A stretch of 50,380 nucleotides of DNA, from positions 1 through 50,380 of the forward strand of contig CAIQOV010000010.1 in NCBI GenBank assembly GCA_903873585.1, in the 5' to 3' direction. Shown here piece after piece: positions 10,874 through 20,221 of this stretch; positions within the stretch are counted from its first letter, which is position 1, and the number at the start of each line of letters is the position of its first letter. The position numbers and the translations under genes were made by a program. A model generated the notes under the pieces. It ran no database searches, had not been told where the DNA came from, and saw nothing but the letters and a program-made list of their open reading frames with translations. This DNA comes from an uncultured Rhodobacterales bacterium. Its GTDB lineage: Bacteria; Pseudomonadota; Alphaproteobacteria; Rhodobacterales; Rhodobacteraceae.

Positions 10874-11377
10874 TTAGGCGATCACTTCGGCGGGAACAAC
10901 AAAGTCCACCGCCGTGGCCCCGCCAAAGCTGACATCTTCCCACCGATCCGCAATGAAATCGCACACCAATGTGGCCCCCGTGGGATAACGGGCGAAGTCT
11001 TCGTGCAGCGGCGCATGGGCCACCAAACGCGCGGCGAATTCGGATATGCCCGGATTGTGGCCGATCATCATCACGCAATCTTGCGTGGCGTGGCGCAGCA
11101 CGGCCAGCATGACATCGGGGCCGGCGTGATACAGCGCCGGCTTCAGATGCAAAATCGGCGTGCCGGGCAAGGCAGGGGCCAGCCCCGACCATGTGCCGCG
11201 CGTGCGAATCGCGTCTGAACATAGCACTTCGCCGGGCACATAGCCGCGCGAGGCCAGCCACACGCCCAGCTCTGCCGCCGCAGCTTTGCCGCGTTCGTTC
11301 AGGGGCCGGTCATGGTCGGGGGTGGCTGGATCGTCCCAGCTAGACTTGGCATGGCGTGTCAGGATTAGACGCTTCAT
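10874..11377 (-). CDS. SixA-like histidine phosphatase
   Basis: Histidine phosphatase superfamily (phosphoglycerate-mutase fold). The 167-aa product starts MKRLILTRHAKSSWDDP, with the catalytic RHxKS motif, then DHDRPLNERGK and the second active-site motif MMIGHNPGISEFA. E. coli SixA removes phosphate from phosphohistidine in phosphotransfer proteins; the substrate here is not known. I chose the ATG at 11377, which overlaps the stop of the upstream Fe-S protein gene (ATGA), rather than an upstream in-frame codon at 11479. Confidence 0.85.
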   Translation of the reverse strand: MKRLILTRHAKSSWDDPATPDHDRPLNERGKAAAAELGVWLASRGYVPGEVLCSDAIRTRGTWSGLAPALPGTPILHLKPALYHAGPDVMLAVLRHATQDCVMMIGHNPGISEFAARLVAHAPLHEDFARYPTGATLVCDFIADRWEDVSFGGATAVDFVVPAEVIA

Positions 11378-12015
11378 GGGTGAAACTGCCTCATATGATA
11401 GGCGGACTGAGAGGGCATCCTTGCATAGCCTGCCCCTGCGGGGCAAGTGCTGCGCACAAGACAGCCGCCATTCAGGCACGCAGCCCCTGCGGGGTCATCT
11501 AGATGGGCGTGGCAACGCGGCACATCATAGCCTGCGCCCGTCAGTGCCGTTGCAGGGCAGGCGGTCAGGCAGGGCTTGGCACAGGTGCCACAGGGCTGCA
11601 CGGCGGGGGCGGGCAGGGGCAGCGTCTGCGGCAGCGCCAAGGCCCCGCGAAAGCTGACCATCAGGCCCTGCGTGGCGTGCACCAACAGCTTGACCGGGCT
11701 GTCCCACACCCGCCCCGTGCGCAAAGCCCAAGAGTAGAACGGCTGATAAGGCGGCCCGCCAAATGGAAACAGCGCCTTCGCCCCCAAATCGCACGCAACC
11801 CGCCCGATCACGCGGCGCGACCAGCGGTCTACCGGATGCGCCTCGCCCCATTCGGGTTGGGTTTGAAGATGCGGCCAAAAACCGGGTTCTTTCGGGCCAA
11901 TCATCAAAAGCGTGCGGGTTCCTGCGGGAAAGCCCGCTTCGCCCGGTTCGACAGCAAAGCCGCCCAGCACCTCTAGATAATGCGGGTCAAGGGCGGCTTG
12001 AACCTGCTCTGCCAT
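11374..12015 (-). CDS. Ferredoxin-like 4Fe-4S protein
   Basis: The 213-aa protein has a C-terminal cysteine cluster: CGTCAKPCLTACP (CxxCxxxCxxxCP, about residues 140-153), another Cys in PRCHAH, and CLNGGCLVRSTCP. The order resembles the ferredoxin part of QueG-type epoxyqueuosine reductases, but the catalytic cobalamin-binding half of QueG is not evident in the first 130 residues. It is stacked between argB and the phosphatase gene with overlaps of 1 and 4 bases, so it belongs to one operon. The function is unknown; an electron-transfer or maturation role is inference. Confidence 0.7.
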   Translation of the reverse strand: MAEQVQAALDPHYLEVLGGFAVEPGEAGFPAGTRTLLMIGPKEPGFWPHLQTQPEWGEAHPVDRWSRRVIGRVACDLGAKALFPFGGPPYQPFYSWALRTGRVWDSPVKLLVHATQGLMVSFRGALALPQTLPLPAPAVQPCGTCAKPCLTACPATALTGAGYDVPRCHAHLDDPAGAACLNGGCLVRSTCPAGAGYARMPSQSAYHMRQFHP

Positions 12016-12914
12016 CAGCGCCGCACGCGCGGTTTGACGCGTGGTTCGGTCGAGCGGATCTGGCTGCCAGCGCCGTGATCGGTGAACAGTTCCAACAGCG
12101 CCGCATTTGGCAAGCGCCCGTCAAGAATTGTCACCGCCCGCACGCCCTGATCCAAGGCCATAAGCGCCGTTTCCGTCTTGGGAATCATTCCCCCCGCAAT
12201 CGTGCCATCGGCAATCATGGCGCGGATTTCATCGGGGGTGATGTTGGTCATCACCTCGCCCGCAGCGTTTTTCACGCCTGCGACATCGGTCAACAACAGC
12301 AAACGGTCGGCCTGCAAAGCCCCTGCGATGGCCCCCGCCGCCGTATCGCCGTTGACGTTGAAGGTTTCGTTATCGGCCATGCCGGTGGCCACGGGGGCGA
12401 CGACCGGAATGATGCCAGCGTTGTAAAGATCGCGCAGCACTTGCACATTCATCTCGACCGGTCGCCCGACATAGCCCAGTTCAGGGTCATCGGCGACGCA
12501 GACCATCAGGTCGTCGTCCTTGCCCGAAATGCCCACAGCCCGCCCGCCCGCATCCATAATCGCCTGAACGATGCGTTTGTTCACAAGCCCCGACAGGATC
12601 ATTTCAACCACCTGCACCGTGGCCTTGTCGGTCACGCGCTTGCCGCGCACGAATTCAGATTTGATGCCCAGTTTATTGAGCATTTCGTTAATCATCGGCC
12701 CGCCGCCATGCACGACCACCGGATTGACACCAACCTGCCGCATCAAAACAATGTCGCGCGCGAATTCTGCCATGGCGGCATCGTCGCCCATGGCATTTCC
12801 GCCGAATTTTACCACCACCACAGCACCCGAAAAGCGCAGCAGGTGGGGCAGGGTTTCTGACAAAAGACGGGCGGTGGTAAGGGCTTCTTCGCGGCTAACG
12901 GTTTGGGCTTTCAT
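12015..12914 (-). CDS. argB: Acetylglutamate kinase
   Basis: Second step of arginine synthesis: phosphorylates N-acetylglutamate with ATP in the cytosol. The 299-aa product shows the amino-acid kinase fold motifs [13 protein letters not shown] (residues about 32-44), [13 protein letters not shown], and the C-terminal [14 protein letters not shown] with DGRLPNALLLEL-like ending. Family members of this length are often arginine-sensitive hexamers. GGAGATC precedes the ATG. It is divergent from the SDR gene, so its promoter lies in 12915-13000. Confidence 0.95.
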   Translation of the reverse strand: MKAQTVSREEALTTARLLSETLPHLLRFSGAVVVVKFGGNAMGDDAAMAEFARDIVLMRQVGVNPVVVHGGGPMINEMLNKLGIKSEFVRGKRVTDKATVQVVEMILSGLVNKRIVQAIMDAGGRAVGISGKDDDLMVCVADDPELGYVGRPVEMNVQVLRDLYNAGIIPVVAPVATGMADNETFNVNGDTAAGAIAGALQADRLLLLTDVAGVKNAAGEVMTNITPDEIRAMIADGTIAGGMIPKTETALMALDQGVRAVTILDGRLPNAALLELFTDHGAGSQIRSTEPRVKPRVRR

Positions 12915-13009
12915 CGGGAGATCTCCGGGTTCTGACCTCTCAATTACGGCAGAAGCGTTGCCCTGCCAAGCACCTTGCCCTTTGGTGCGGCTTGGATACT
13001 ATGGTCACC

Positions 13010-13741
13010 ATGACATATCAAAAAACCCTAGTTCTGACAGGTGCCTCGCGCGGCATCGGGCACGCCACCGTCAAGCGCTTTTCAGCCGAAGGCTGGCGCG
13101 TGCTGACCTGTTCGCGCCAACCCTTTGACCCGCGCTGCCCTTGGCCGGGCGGGGAAGAGAATCATATCCAAATTGACCTTGCCAGCCCTGACAAGACGAT
13201 AGCAGCCCTTGAGGTGATCAAGGCCAAGGTCAATGGTCGGTTGGATGCGTTGGTGAACAATGCGGGCATCAGCCCCAAAGGTCCGGGCGGCGCGCGTCTG
13301 TCGACGCTGACAACCGATTTGCGCACGTGGGGGCAGGTGTTCCATGTGAACTTTTTCGCGTCGATCGTCTTGGCGCGGGGTTTGATGAACGAATTGTCGG
13401 CGGCTAAGGGATCAGTGGTCAATGTGACTTCTATCGCGGGCAGTCGGGTACACCCGTTTGCAGGGGCGGCCTATGCAACGTCAAAAGCGGCGCTTGCTGC
13501 TTTGACCCGCGAGATGGCGCATGATTTTGGCCCCTTGGGCGTGCGGGTTAATGCGATTGCACCCGGAGAGATTGAAACCGCGATTCTGTCACCGGGAACC
13601 GACAAGATCGTCGAAAAACTGCCGATGAACCGGCTTGGCCAACCGCGCGAAGTGGCGGATGCGATTTGGTTTTTGTGTTCAGACCAGTCGAGCTATATTT
13701 CAGGGTCTGAGCTGCAAGTTAACGGCGCGCAGCACGTTTGA
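13010..13741 (+). CDS. SDR family oxidoreductase
   Basis: Short-chain dehydrogenase/reductase. From the ATG at 13010 the product is 243 aa and has the nucleotide-binding TGASRGIG near the N-terminus, the NNAG motif, catalytic Ser in NVTSIAGS, and YATSK (YxxxK). It ends NGAQHV, the usual SDR C-terminal pattern. Alternative starts are ATG 13001 and TTG 12992; none has a convincing Shine-Dalgarno. Substrate unknown. It lies between the divergent argB and the convergent engB. Confidence 0.82.
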   Translation: MTYQKTLVLTGASRGIGHATVKRFSAEGWRVLTCSRQPFDPRCPWPGGEENHIQIDLASPDKTIAALEVIKAKVNGRLDALVNNAGISPKGPGGARLSTLTTDLRTWGQVFHVNFFASIVLARGLMNELSAAKGSVVNVTSIAGSRVHPFAGAAYATSKAALAALTREMAHDFGPLGVRVNAIAPGEIETAILSPGTDKIVEKLPMNRLGQPREVADAIWFLCSDQSSYISGSELQVNGAQHV

Positions 13742-13746
13742 GCCAC

Positions 13747-13818
13747 GATTTTTCTGCGAAAAATCTAAACTCGAATTTTCGTCGAAAATTCGTTTTCTTG
13801 ATTTTTCGCAGAAAAATT
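13747..13818. repeat. Triple nested palindrome between convergent genes
   Basis: Three hairpins in a row: GATTTTTC-TGC-GAAAAATC (13747-13765), CGAATTTTC-GTC-GAAAATTCG (13772-13792) and GATTTTTC-GCA-GAAAAATT (13800-13818). The first and third are reverse complements of each other except for one base, so the whole 72 bp can also fold as one long inverted repeat. It separates the SDR stop (13741) from the engB stop (13836) and could be a two-way terminator or an intergenic repeat element. Confidence 0.75.
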
Positions 13819-13835
13819 GGGTCAGCCATGTAAGT

Positions 13836-14486
13836 TTATTCCAAGCCAGCGATGATCGCGCGCAGAGATTCAATCCCCTCCCCCTTTTCGGATGAGGTGA
13901 GAACAATCTCAGGGTATGCCGCCGGATGTTTCTTCAACGCGGCCTGCACTTGGGCGATGTTCGCCTCGCGCGTGGCGGCGTTGACTTTGTCGGCCTTGGT
14001 CATCACCACCTGAAACGTCACGGCGGATTTGTCCAACAGTGTTAAGATTTCCTCGTCCACATCTTTCACACCGTGCCGTGTGTCAATCAGCACAAAGGCC
14101 CGGCGCAGGGTTTGGCGGCCCGCAAGGTACTGTTTCAACAGCGCTTGCCATTTGGCCACCACAGCCACCGGCGCTTCGGCATAGCCATAGCCTGGAAGGT
14201 CAACCAGATAGCGTTCTTCGCCCAAGGTGAAGAAGTTGATCTCTTGCGTCCGCCCCGGCGTGTTGGATGCACGCGCCAAGTTTTTGCGCCCGGTCAAAGC
14301 GTTGATCAGGCTAGACTTGCCCACGTTGGATCGGCCTGCAAAGCACACCTCTAACCGATCGGCGGGCGGCATGTGCACCATCGCGACAACGCCCTTAAGG
14401 AAATCTACCGGCCCCGCAAACAGCAGACGGCCCTTTTCCTTCGGCTCAAACTCTGGCTCTTCGGCCAAGGGGAAAGTCAGGCTCAT
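13836..14486 (-). CDS. engB: Ribosome biogenesis GTPase EngB (YsxC/YihA)
   Basis: Essential GTPase for large-subunit assembly. The 216-aa product has G1 AGRSNVGKSSL (residues about 49-59), G2 SNTPGRTQEINFF, G3 VDLPGYGYAEAP, G4 MTKADKV and G5 LTSSEKGEG. Length and order match the family. It sits downstream of yidC, from which it is separated by a terminator, in the usual alphaproteobacterial yidC-engB neighbourhood. Confidence 0.95.
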   Translation of the reverse strand: MSLTFPLAEEPEFEPKEKGRLLFAGPVDFLKGVVAMVHMPPADRLEVCFAGRSNVGKSSLINALTGRKNLARASNTPGRTQEINFFTLGEERYLVDLPGYGYAEAPVAVVAKWQALLKQYLAGRQTLRRAFVLIDTRHGVKDVDEEILTLLDKSAVTFQVVMTKADKVNAATREANIAQVQAALKKHPAAYPEIVLTSSEKGEGIESLRAIIAGLE

Positions 14487-14527
14487 CTCTCATTCCATCC
14501 GTCAAATAGGGGCCCCGCGCAAAACGC

Positions 14528-14554
14528 AACGGACGCGAGAACCTCGCGTCCGTT
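14528..14554 (-). terminator. Terminator downstream of yidC
   Basis: A 12-bp perfect stem (14528-14539 with 14543-14554) and a 3-nt loop lies 42 bp beyond the yidC stop. Read on the minus strand it is followed by a short T-rich stretch (GCGTTTTGCG). It ends or attenuates yidC transcription before engB. Confidence 0.6.
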
Positions 14555-14595
14555 GTCTTGGGTTTGGGACCGCATGGTTTGGGCTGTATGCCCTG

Positions 14596-16473
14596 TCATT
14601 TTTTCGGCGCTTTGGGGCTATTGGCCGCTTTGGGCGCAGGTTTTTTCACCGCCGCTTTGATATTGCCAAAAATATCCGGCCGCCGCCCATGGCTCCACAT
14701 GATGATATACTGTTGGGCGAAGGTGATTGTGTTGTTGGTGATCCAGTACAGCACCAGACCAGACGCAAAGCGGCCCAGCATGAACATGAAGATCCACGGC
14801 ATCCACGCCATGATCTGCGCCTGCGATTGATCGGCGGGGGCGGGGTTTAGCTTTTGCTGCAACCACATTGAAATACCCAACAAGATCGGCAACAGGCCAA
14901 TAAACACGGTGTGCAGCATGCTAGTTGCATCTGGCACCGCCCATGGCAGCAACCCGAAGAAGTTGAACAGTGACGAGGTGTCGGGCATCGACAGGTCGTT
15001 GATCCAGCCCACGAACGGCGATTGGCGCAGTTCGATGGTGACGTAGATCACTTTGTACAGGCTAAAGAAGATTGGAATCTGGAAAAACACTGGCAAGCAA
15101 CCTGCTGCCGGATTGACCTTTTTCACCTTATACAGCGCCATCATGTCTTTTTGCAGCTTGGCCTTATCCTCGCCGGCTTTTTCCTTCAGCGCTTCGATCT
15201 CGGGCTGAAGTTCTTTCATGCGCGCCATTGAGACGTAGCTTTTGTACGCCAAAGGCAGAACCAGCAGCTTTAAGATGAAGGTCAGGCCGATGATCGCCAG
15301 CCCCATATTGCCCAAGGCTTGGTGCATCAGGTGCAGCACGAAGAAAATCGGTTTGGTCAAGAAGAAGAACCAGCCCCAGTCGATTGAATCGATGAATCCC
15401 GGGATCGCGATTTGGTCTGGGTTGATCTTGGCCCCGAACAGGCGTGACAGCCAACCGGGGTTGTTTTCGTAGTTGGAAATCGTCTCCCACTCTTTTGCAC
15501 CAGCAAACAATCGGATAGTGGATTGCGCCGTTGCCCCGGGGGCGACTGTCATCAGGGGTTGGCGCACCTCGGCCTGATAGATGTCGGCGGTGGGGGTGTA
15601 TTTGGTGACGGCCGTAAAGGGCTTGCCCTGTTCTGGGATCAGGGTGGTCATCCAGTAATGGTCGGTAAAGCCGATCCAGCCATCGCCCTTAGACTCGACC
15701 GCTTCGCCCTTGGCGCCTTCAAAGTCGGCCAGTTTCACCATGCCGTTGTATTTTGATTCTTCCAGATCGCCGTCAATCCGGCGAACCGGGCCTTCGTGCA
15801 CAACGTAGACGCCTTCCATCTTAGGCAGGCCGTGGCGGGCGATGATGCCGTAGGGGGCCAAGCGCGCCTCGACCGTGCCAGCGTTGGCGACTTGATCGGT
15901 GACGGTGAACAGGAAATCCTTATCCACCGAAATTGTGCGGGTGAAGGTCAGGCCCTTGCCATTGTTCCACGTCAGCGTCACGGGCTGGTCAGGCGACAGC
16001 GTGCCGCCTTTGGTCAGGGCCCACTGCGTCTTTGCGCCGGGCACATCAGCCTCGGTCAGGCCGTTGCCGGGGGCAAAGCCGAAGACAGCATAATAGGGCT
16101 TGTCCTTGCCCACCGGCGACAGCAGCTGCACCGTGGGCGAGGTCGGGTCGACCGTTTCATGATAGGTCTTAAGCGCCAGATCGTCGATCCGCCCGCCCAG
16201 CATCGAGATAGAGCCCGACAGTTTGGGCGTATCCACCGTCAGGCGCGGGGCTTGGGGTTCAGCGGTTGCCGTCAGCGCGGGGGCGGTGGTGGCACCATCG
16301 GCCACGGTGGGCGTCGCGGCGGTGGTTGCCGTTTCGGCAGGAAGCGCTGTCAGCGCCGGTTTGTCGCTGGGGAACCACGTTGGGAACAGCATCGGTCCGG
16401 CCACGAACCAGATCAGGATGACCACGGCCGACAACACGGTTGCAAGGAGAAGATTCTTGTTCTGATCGTCCAT
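14596..16473 (-). CDS. yidC: Membrane protein insertase YidC
   Basis: Inserts and folds inner-membrane proteins, alone or with SecYEG. The 625-aa product starts MDDQNKNLLLATVLSAVVILIWF (first membrane segment), then a periplasmic domain with a low-complexity Ala/Thr stretch (about residues 40-70), then the conserved insertase core with the TM helices around GWFFFLTKPIFFVLH, FFSLYKVIYVTIELR and WLQQKLNP, and ends in a lysine-rich tail. The frame is open 75 bases further up, but the ATG at 16473 gives the standard MDDQNKN start. Neighbours rnpA, yidD and engB fit the classical arrangement. Confidence 0.94.
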   Translation of the reverse strand: MDDQNKNLLLATVLSAVVILIWFVAGPMLFPTWFPSDKPALTALPAETATTAATPTVADGATTAPALTATAEPQAPRLTVDTPKLSGSISMLGGRIDDLALKTYHETVDPTSPTVQLLSPVGKDKPYYAVFGFAPGNGLTEADVPGAKTQWALTKGGTLSPDQPVTLTWNNGKGLTFTRTISVDKDFLFTVTDQVANAGTVEARLAPYGIIARHGLPKMEGVYVVHEGPVRRIDGDLEESKYNGMVKLADFEGAKGEAVESKGDGWIGFTDHYWMTTLIPEQGKPFTAVTKYTPTADIYQAEVRQPLMTVAPGATAQSTIRLFAGAKEWETISNYENNPGWLSRLFGAKINPDQIAIPGFIDSIDWGWFFFLTKPIFFVLHLMHQALGNMGLAIIGLTFILKLLVLPLAYKSYVSMARMKELQPEIEALKEKAGEDKAKLQKDMMALYKVKKVNPAAGCLPVFFQIPIFFSLYKVIYVTIELRQSPFVGWINDLSMPDTSSLFNFFGLLPWAVPDATSMLHTVFIGLLPILLGISMWLQQKLNPAPADQSQAQIMAWMPWIFMFMLGRFASGLVLYWITNNTITFAQQYIIMWSHGRRPDIFGNIKAAVKKPAPKAANSPKAPKK

Positions 16474-16633
16474 CGGGACATCCGCCATTTCTAAGCTGTT
16501 TAGGGCGACCTTCAACGACAGGGGGGATGAAAGGTCAAGCGGTTTCACAGCATTTGGCCCTGCGCTGGCACAAGTCGGGCTGCTTGAATGGTATCAAGGC
16601 ACATGATTGGGGAAAAACGGAGGAAATGGCGGC

Positions 16634-17476
16634 TTAGCCTGTCATGCCAAGACAGGGGGATGGGGCAAAATTCTGGGCCACCCACCGCGCCATGGCGTTT
16701 GCTGACATGGGCGGGGCGATGTGAAACCCTTGCAAGGCGTCACAGCCCAAAGCTGCCAGCGTTGCGCGTTCTGCGGGCGTTTCCACCCCTTCGGCCACGG
16801 TTTGCATCGCCTTTGCTTTAGCCATTGCGACAATCGCTGCGACATCCCTTTGCAGGTAGGGGTCGCGGTTTATACCGGCGACAAAGCGGCGATCCAGCTT
16901 TATGCGGCCAATGGCGAAACGCTGAAGAGCTGCGCTTGTGGCATGGCCTGTGCCAAAATCATCCAGATCAACGCCGCATCCCATACGGGCGAGGGCCGCG
17001 ACTGTGGCAACCACCCCGTCTTGCGCCAGCCCGTGGGGGACAGTTTCCAAAATCTCGACCGTCAGGCGGGCGGGGGGCAGGGCGAAGCGGTCAAGCTCCC
17101 ACGCCAAAATTCTGGCCAAATGCGGGCGGGTCAGGTCGGCTTGGGTGAAGTTCACCGCCACCATGGGCAGATGAACCCCCGCCCTGTCCCAATCGCGCAG
17201 GGCGGTGAGGGCGTTTTGCACCATCACTTCGCCCAAGCGGCGGGTCAGGCCGCAGGCGTCAAACTGCGGCAGAAAGGCGGCGGGTGACAGCAGGCCGCGC
17301 GTGGGGTGGTGCCAGCGCGCAAGCGCCTCACACCCCGTAAGCGCGCCGGTTTGGGCCGAGATTTGCGGCTGAAAATGCGCGCGGATCTGGCCAAGGCGCA
17401 GGGCCTGTTCCAAAGTGCTGTGCTGGGCCTTAACGCTGCGCGCAAGGTCAGTGTTCCAAGCGGAAAGGGGGGGCAT
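16634..17476 (-). CDS. EAL-domain protein, probable cyclic-di-GMP phosphodiesterase
   Basis: Stand-alone EAL domain, 280 aa, with no GGDEF, sensory or membrane segment. The catalytic set looks complete: EALARW (50-55), Asn109, Glu141, DDFGTG (172-177), Lys193, EGVET (229-233) and Gln249. It should therefore hydrolyse c-di-GMP to pGpG, which is inference from the residues. I chose the ATG at 17476 because GGAG lies 6 bases upstream; a GTG at 17512 is the only longer alternative and has no ribosome binding site. It lies between yidC and ttcA on the same strand. Confidence 0.85.
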   Translation of the reverse strand: MPPLSAWNTDLARSVKAQHSTLEQALRLGQIRAHFQPQISAQTGALTGCEALARWHHPTRGLLSPAAFLPQFDACGLTRRLGEVMVQNALTALRDWDRAGVHLPMVAVNFTQADLTRPHLARILAWELDRFALPPARLTVEILETVPHGLAQDGVVATVAALARMGCGVDLDDFGTGHATSAALQRFAIGRIKLDRRFVAGINRDPYLQRDVAAIVAMAKAKAMQTVAEGVETPAERATLAALGCDALQGFHIAPPMSANAMARWVAQNFAPSPCLGMTG

Positions 17477-17546
17477 CGCAAACTCCAACCAAGGCGCGTG
17501 GCAGATCGTCACGGGCCAAGGCTAGGGGTAGGGTGCGAAGCGAAGC

Positions 17547-18449
17547 TTAATCTACCTGCCCTAAATGCGGAGGATTTTCGGCAAATTCGCCCAAACTCCG
17601 CGTAAGCCCGGCGAAGTCGAACAGGGCAGGGTCAGCAAGGTGCGACGGGCGCACGTTCATCAAAGCGCGAAACATGATCTGGCGGCGACCGGGGCTGCGG
17701 AGTTCCCAGTCATCCAGCAATTTCTTGACCTGCGCGCGCTGCAAACCTTCTTGGCTGCCGCAAAGATCGCAGGGGATGATGGGGTAATTCAGCGCCCGCG
17801 CAAAGGCGTCGCAATCGGCCTCGGCGACAAAGGCCAAGGGGCGGCACAGGTGCAAATCGCCTTCTTCATTCAACAGCTTGGGCGGCATTGTCGCCAGCCT
17901 GCCGCCGTGAAACAGGTTCATAAAGAAGGTTTCCAGAATGTCATCGCGGTGGTGGCCCAAGATCACCGCCGAGCACCCCTCTTCGCGGGCCACGCGGTAC
18001 AGATTGCCGCGCCGCAAGCGCGAGCACATGGTGCACATCGTGCCGCCCGGCTTGGTTTTGGCGGTGACGATGGAATAGGTGTCTTGATATTCGATCCGGT
18101 GCGGCACGCCCTTGGCGGTTAGAAACTGCGGCAAGACGGTGGCGGGAAAGCCGGGTTGGCCCTGATCAAGGTTGCAGGCCAACAGATCCACCGGCAAAAG
18201 CCCGCGCCATTGCAATTCGGTCAGGATGGCCAGCAACGTGTAACTGTCTTTGCCACCCGACAGGCAGACCAACCAGCGCGCCCCGCGTTCGGCCATGGCG
18301 TAAGTGTCAATCGCCGCGCGCACATCGCGCACCAAACGCTTGCGCAGTTTGCGAAATTCACCCGTTTGCGGCGCGCCTTCGAAAAGCGCGTGGATTTCTT
18401 GACCCACATCATCGTTAGCGTCGTCTAAATCGGTTAAATCATCGCGCAT
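17547..18449 (-). CDS. ttcA: tRNA 2-thiocytidine(32) synthetase TtcA
   Basis: Thiolates cytidine 32 of certain tRNAs using ATP and a [4Fe-4S] cluster. The 300-aa product has the PP-loop SGGKDS (64-69), the CxxC pair C139/C142 ([12 protein letters not shown]), the [16 protein letters not shown] segment and a third cluster-type cysteine region CDLCGSQ. The length is typical. It is divergent from the DUF3833 gene, which leaves about 150 bp for two promoters. Confidence 0.93.
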   Translation of the reverse strand: MRDDLTDLDDANDDVGQEIHALFEGAPQTGEFRKLRKRLVRDVRAAIDTYAMAERGARWLVCLSGGKDSYTLLAILTELQWRGLLPVDLLACNLDQGQPGFPATVLPQFLTAKGVPHRIEYQDTYSIVTAKTKPGGTMCTMCSRLRRGNLYRVAREEGCSAVILGHHRDDILETFFMNLFHGGRLATMPPKLLNEEGDLHLCRPLAFVAEADCDAFARALNYPIIPCDLCGSQEGLQRAQVKKLLDDWELRSPGRRQIMFRALMNVRPSHLADPALFDFAGLTRSLGEFAENPPHLGQVD

Positions 18450-18599
18450 GGGGCACCTCTGGCCCTTGGTTTTGCCAGAAGGTTTGGGGCTTGCCTAGGG
18501 GCTGGCGTTGCTGCCTCCGGCGGGGATATTTGGGCAAGTATGAAAACGCATCCAAAGGGCTTTGGCCTGCGTATCAGATCAAAACACAAGGAGTTTGCC

Positions 18600-19169
18600 A
18601 TGCGTGCCACCCGATTGACCCTTGGCCTTGGTTTGGCCACCGCCTTGTCGCTGAGTTTGGCGTTTTTGGCGTCTTGCACGGGGCATCCGTCGTTCAAGGA
18701 TGCCAGCCTGTCGAACCGCCAGTTTCAGCTAGAAAAGTTCTTTGACGGCAATTTCATCGCCCACGGCCAGTTCCAAGACCGCTTCGGCACGGTACGCCGC
18801 CAGTTTGAGGTGAAGATTGCCGGCAAGTGGGATGGCAAAGAGCTAAAGCTGGTGGAAGATTTCGTCTATGAGGACGGATCGACCGAGCAGCGGGTTTGGA
18901 CCTTGCACAAGACCGGCGAGACGACATGGGAGGGCACGGCCCCCGGTGTGATCGGTGTCGCCAAGGGCGAGGTGCGCGGGGATCGGTTCAATTGGAAGTA
19001 CACGATTGACTTGCCCGTCACCAAGGCGGGCGGGCCGACCACCACGACCCGTGTGAGCTTTGACGACTGGATTTGGCTGTTGTCAGACACCCGCGCCTAC
19101 AACCGCGCTTATATGATGAAATACGGCATCACCTTGGGCGATGTCAGCATCACTTTCGAGAAGCTTTAA
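18600..19169 (+). CDS. DUF3833 family lipoprotein
   Basis: The 189-aa product has a lipoprotein signal peptide ending LAFLASC (lipobox, Cys about residue 25) and then a lipocalin-like beta-rich body with [25 protein letters not shown] and [20 protein letters not shown], which I recognise as DUF3833. Function unknown; location in an envelope membrane is predicted. AAGGAG at 18588-18593 fixes the ATG at 18600. Its last 20 bases overlap the 3' end of the convergent yidD. Confidence 0.85.
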   Translation: MRATRLTLGLGLATALSLSLAFLASCTGHPSFKDASLSNRQFQLEKFFDGNFIAHGQFQDRFGTVRRQFEVKIAGKWDGKELKLVEDFVYEDGSTEQRVWTLHKTGETTWEGTAPGVIGVAKGEVRGDRFNWKYTIDLPVTKAGGPTTTTRVSFDDWIWLLSDTRAYNRAYMMKYGITLGDVSITFEKL

Positions 19170-19407
19170 CGTCATACTCTGGGTCAGCACCCGGTACAGG
19201 ATCATAGCCGCTGCCGCCCAAGGGATGGCAGCGGCCTATGCGCTTGATCGCCAGCCACCCCCCTTTCAGCGCGCCGTGGCGGCCCAACGCATCTAGCGCA
19301 TAGACCGAACAGGTGGGCTGATAGCGGCAGCCGTGGCCGACATAGGGGCTTAGCACCAAGCGGTAGGCGCGCACGGGCAGCGACAAGATGTAAGCGGCGG
19401 GGGTCAT
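19150..19407 (-). CDS. yidD: Membrane protein insertion efficiency factor YidD
   Basis: Small membrane-associated protein that aids YidC-dependent insertion. The 85-aa product contains [29 protein letters not shown] and [15 protein letters not shown], the conserved core of the family with its cysteines. It overlaps the end of rnpA by 4 bases (19404-19407), as in the standard rpmH-rnpA-yidD operon. Confidence 0.94.
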   Translation of the reverse strand: MTPAAYILSLPVRAYRLVLSPYVGHGCRYQPTCSVYALDALGRHGALKGGWLAIKRIGRCHPLGGSGYDPVPGADPEYDVKASRK

Positions 19408-19814
19408 GTGCGGTCTTTGTGCACCAAGGCTATGGCGCTGCGCAGATCGGCTTGCAGCAGGCTATAGTCGCGGCTGACCGTGGCGTTGGGTTTGGCCACC
19501 AGCACATAATCCCAACCGGGGCGGGCATCAGGCGCCAGCACTTCCCGCGCGAGCGCCCGCAAGCGGCGCTTGGCGCGGTTGCGAAACACCGCGTTGCCGA
19601 TTTTCTTGCTGGCGGTAAAGCCGACCCTTGCACTGGGGTCGGTATCGTCTCGCGGGCGCGCTTGCAGCAAAAACCCGCCGGTGCCTGCCTTGCGCCCTTG
19701 GGCGGCGCGCAGATAATCGGCGCGCACACGCAGCACGATCAGACATGACAAAACCGCCGCAGACAGCTCGGTTTCAGGACTATCCCTGAGTTCCGATTGC
19801 CCCGGCGGTGTCAT
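19404..19814 (-). CDS. rnpA: Ribonuclease P protein component
   Basis: Protein subunit of RNase P, which matures tRNA 5' ends. The product is 136 aa from the ATG at 19814, with [30 protein letters not shown], the RNR-type RNA-binding motif, and [10 protein letters not shown]. The frame is open further upstream to 19895, but that would overlap rpmH; the start [11 protein letters not shown] matches related proteins. It lies 40 bp downstream of rpmH. Confidence 0.92.
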   Translation of the reverse strand: MTPPGQSELRDSPETELSAAVLSCLIVLRVRADYLRAAQGRKAGTGGFLLQARPRDDTDPSARVGFTASKKIGNAVFRNRAKRRLRALAREVLAPDARPGWDYVLVAKPNATVSRDYSLLQADLRSAIALVHKDRT

Positions 19815-19854
19815 ATCAGCCTGCACCAGCCGACCCTGATGGGCCGGCACGATC

Positions 19855-19989
19855 TTAGGCCGACAGCTTTTTGCGGCCACGTGCGCGGCGGGCATTCAGC
19901 ACCAGACGGCCACCTTTGGTGGCCATACGTGCGCGGAAGCCGTGGCGGCGGGCCCGAACCAGGTTCGACGGTTGGAACGTGCGCTTCAT
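19855..19989 (-). CDS. rpmH: 50S ribosomal protein L34
   Basis: A 44-aa gene found by translating the minus strand: it reads [20 protein letters not shown] and ends [12 protein letters not shown], the unmistakable L34 sequence. It is the first gene of the rpmH-rnpA-yidD operon. A purine-rich AAGGAAGATCGCG lies before its ATG. Confidence 0.97.
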   Translation of the reverse strand: MKRTFQPSNLVRARRHGFRARMATKGGRLVLNARRARGRKKLSA

Positions 19990-20056
19990 CGCGATCTTCC
20001 TTAGACTACGCCGCGAACCCCAACGGATTCGTCAGACGGTGACACATGAGAGCCGT

Positions 20057-20085
20057 CCTTTACGGAGGCTTGGCCCACAAGTCAA
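20057..20085 (-). promoter_or_regulatory. Probable promoter of rpmH-rnpA-yidD
   Basis: On the minus strand TTGACT (20085-20080), a 17-bp spacer, then TAAAGG (20062-20057), about 70 bp ahead of the rpmH ATG. The -35 element, preceded by C-G-T, fits alphaproteobacterial housekeeping promoters. The rest of 19990-20221 holds no gene; it must also carry the start signal for the divergent TVP38 gene, which I cannot pinpoint. Confidence 0.5.
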
Positions 20086-20221
20086 CGACAGGCCGCAATA
20101 TTTCTGTCATCAAGTGCAGGCAATGGGTGCTTTGCGCGCTGACCTGTGCCTGTGGCCGCGAAGGCTCTGGCCATTGGCGGCTAATGGCCCCAAACTGCGC
20201 CTCAAACAAGTGACAAGGCCC

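Noticed and set aside
14007-14850. Long open frames antisense to engB and yidC, and similar ones opposite argB, rpoA, dapE and the TPR gene
   Set aside because: These are shadow frames of high-GC codon usage; the sense strand encodes clear conserved proteins.
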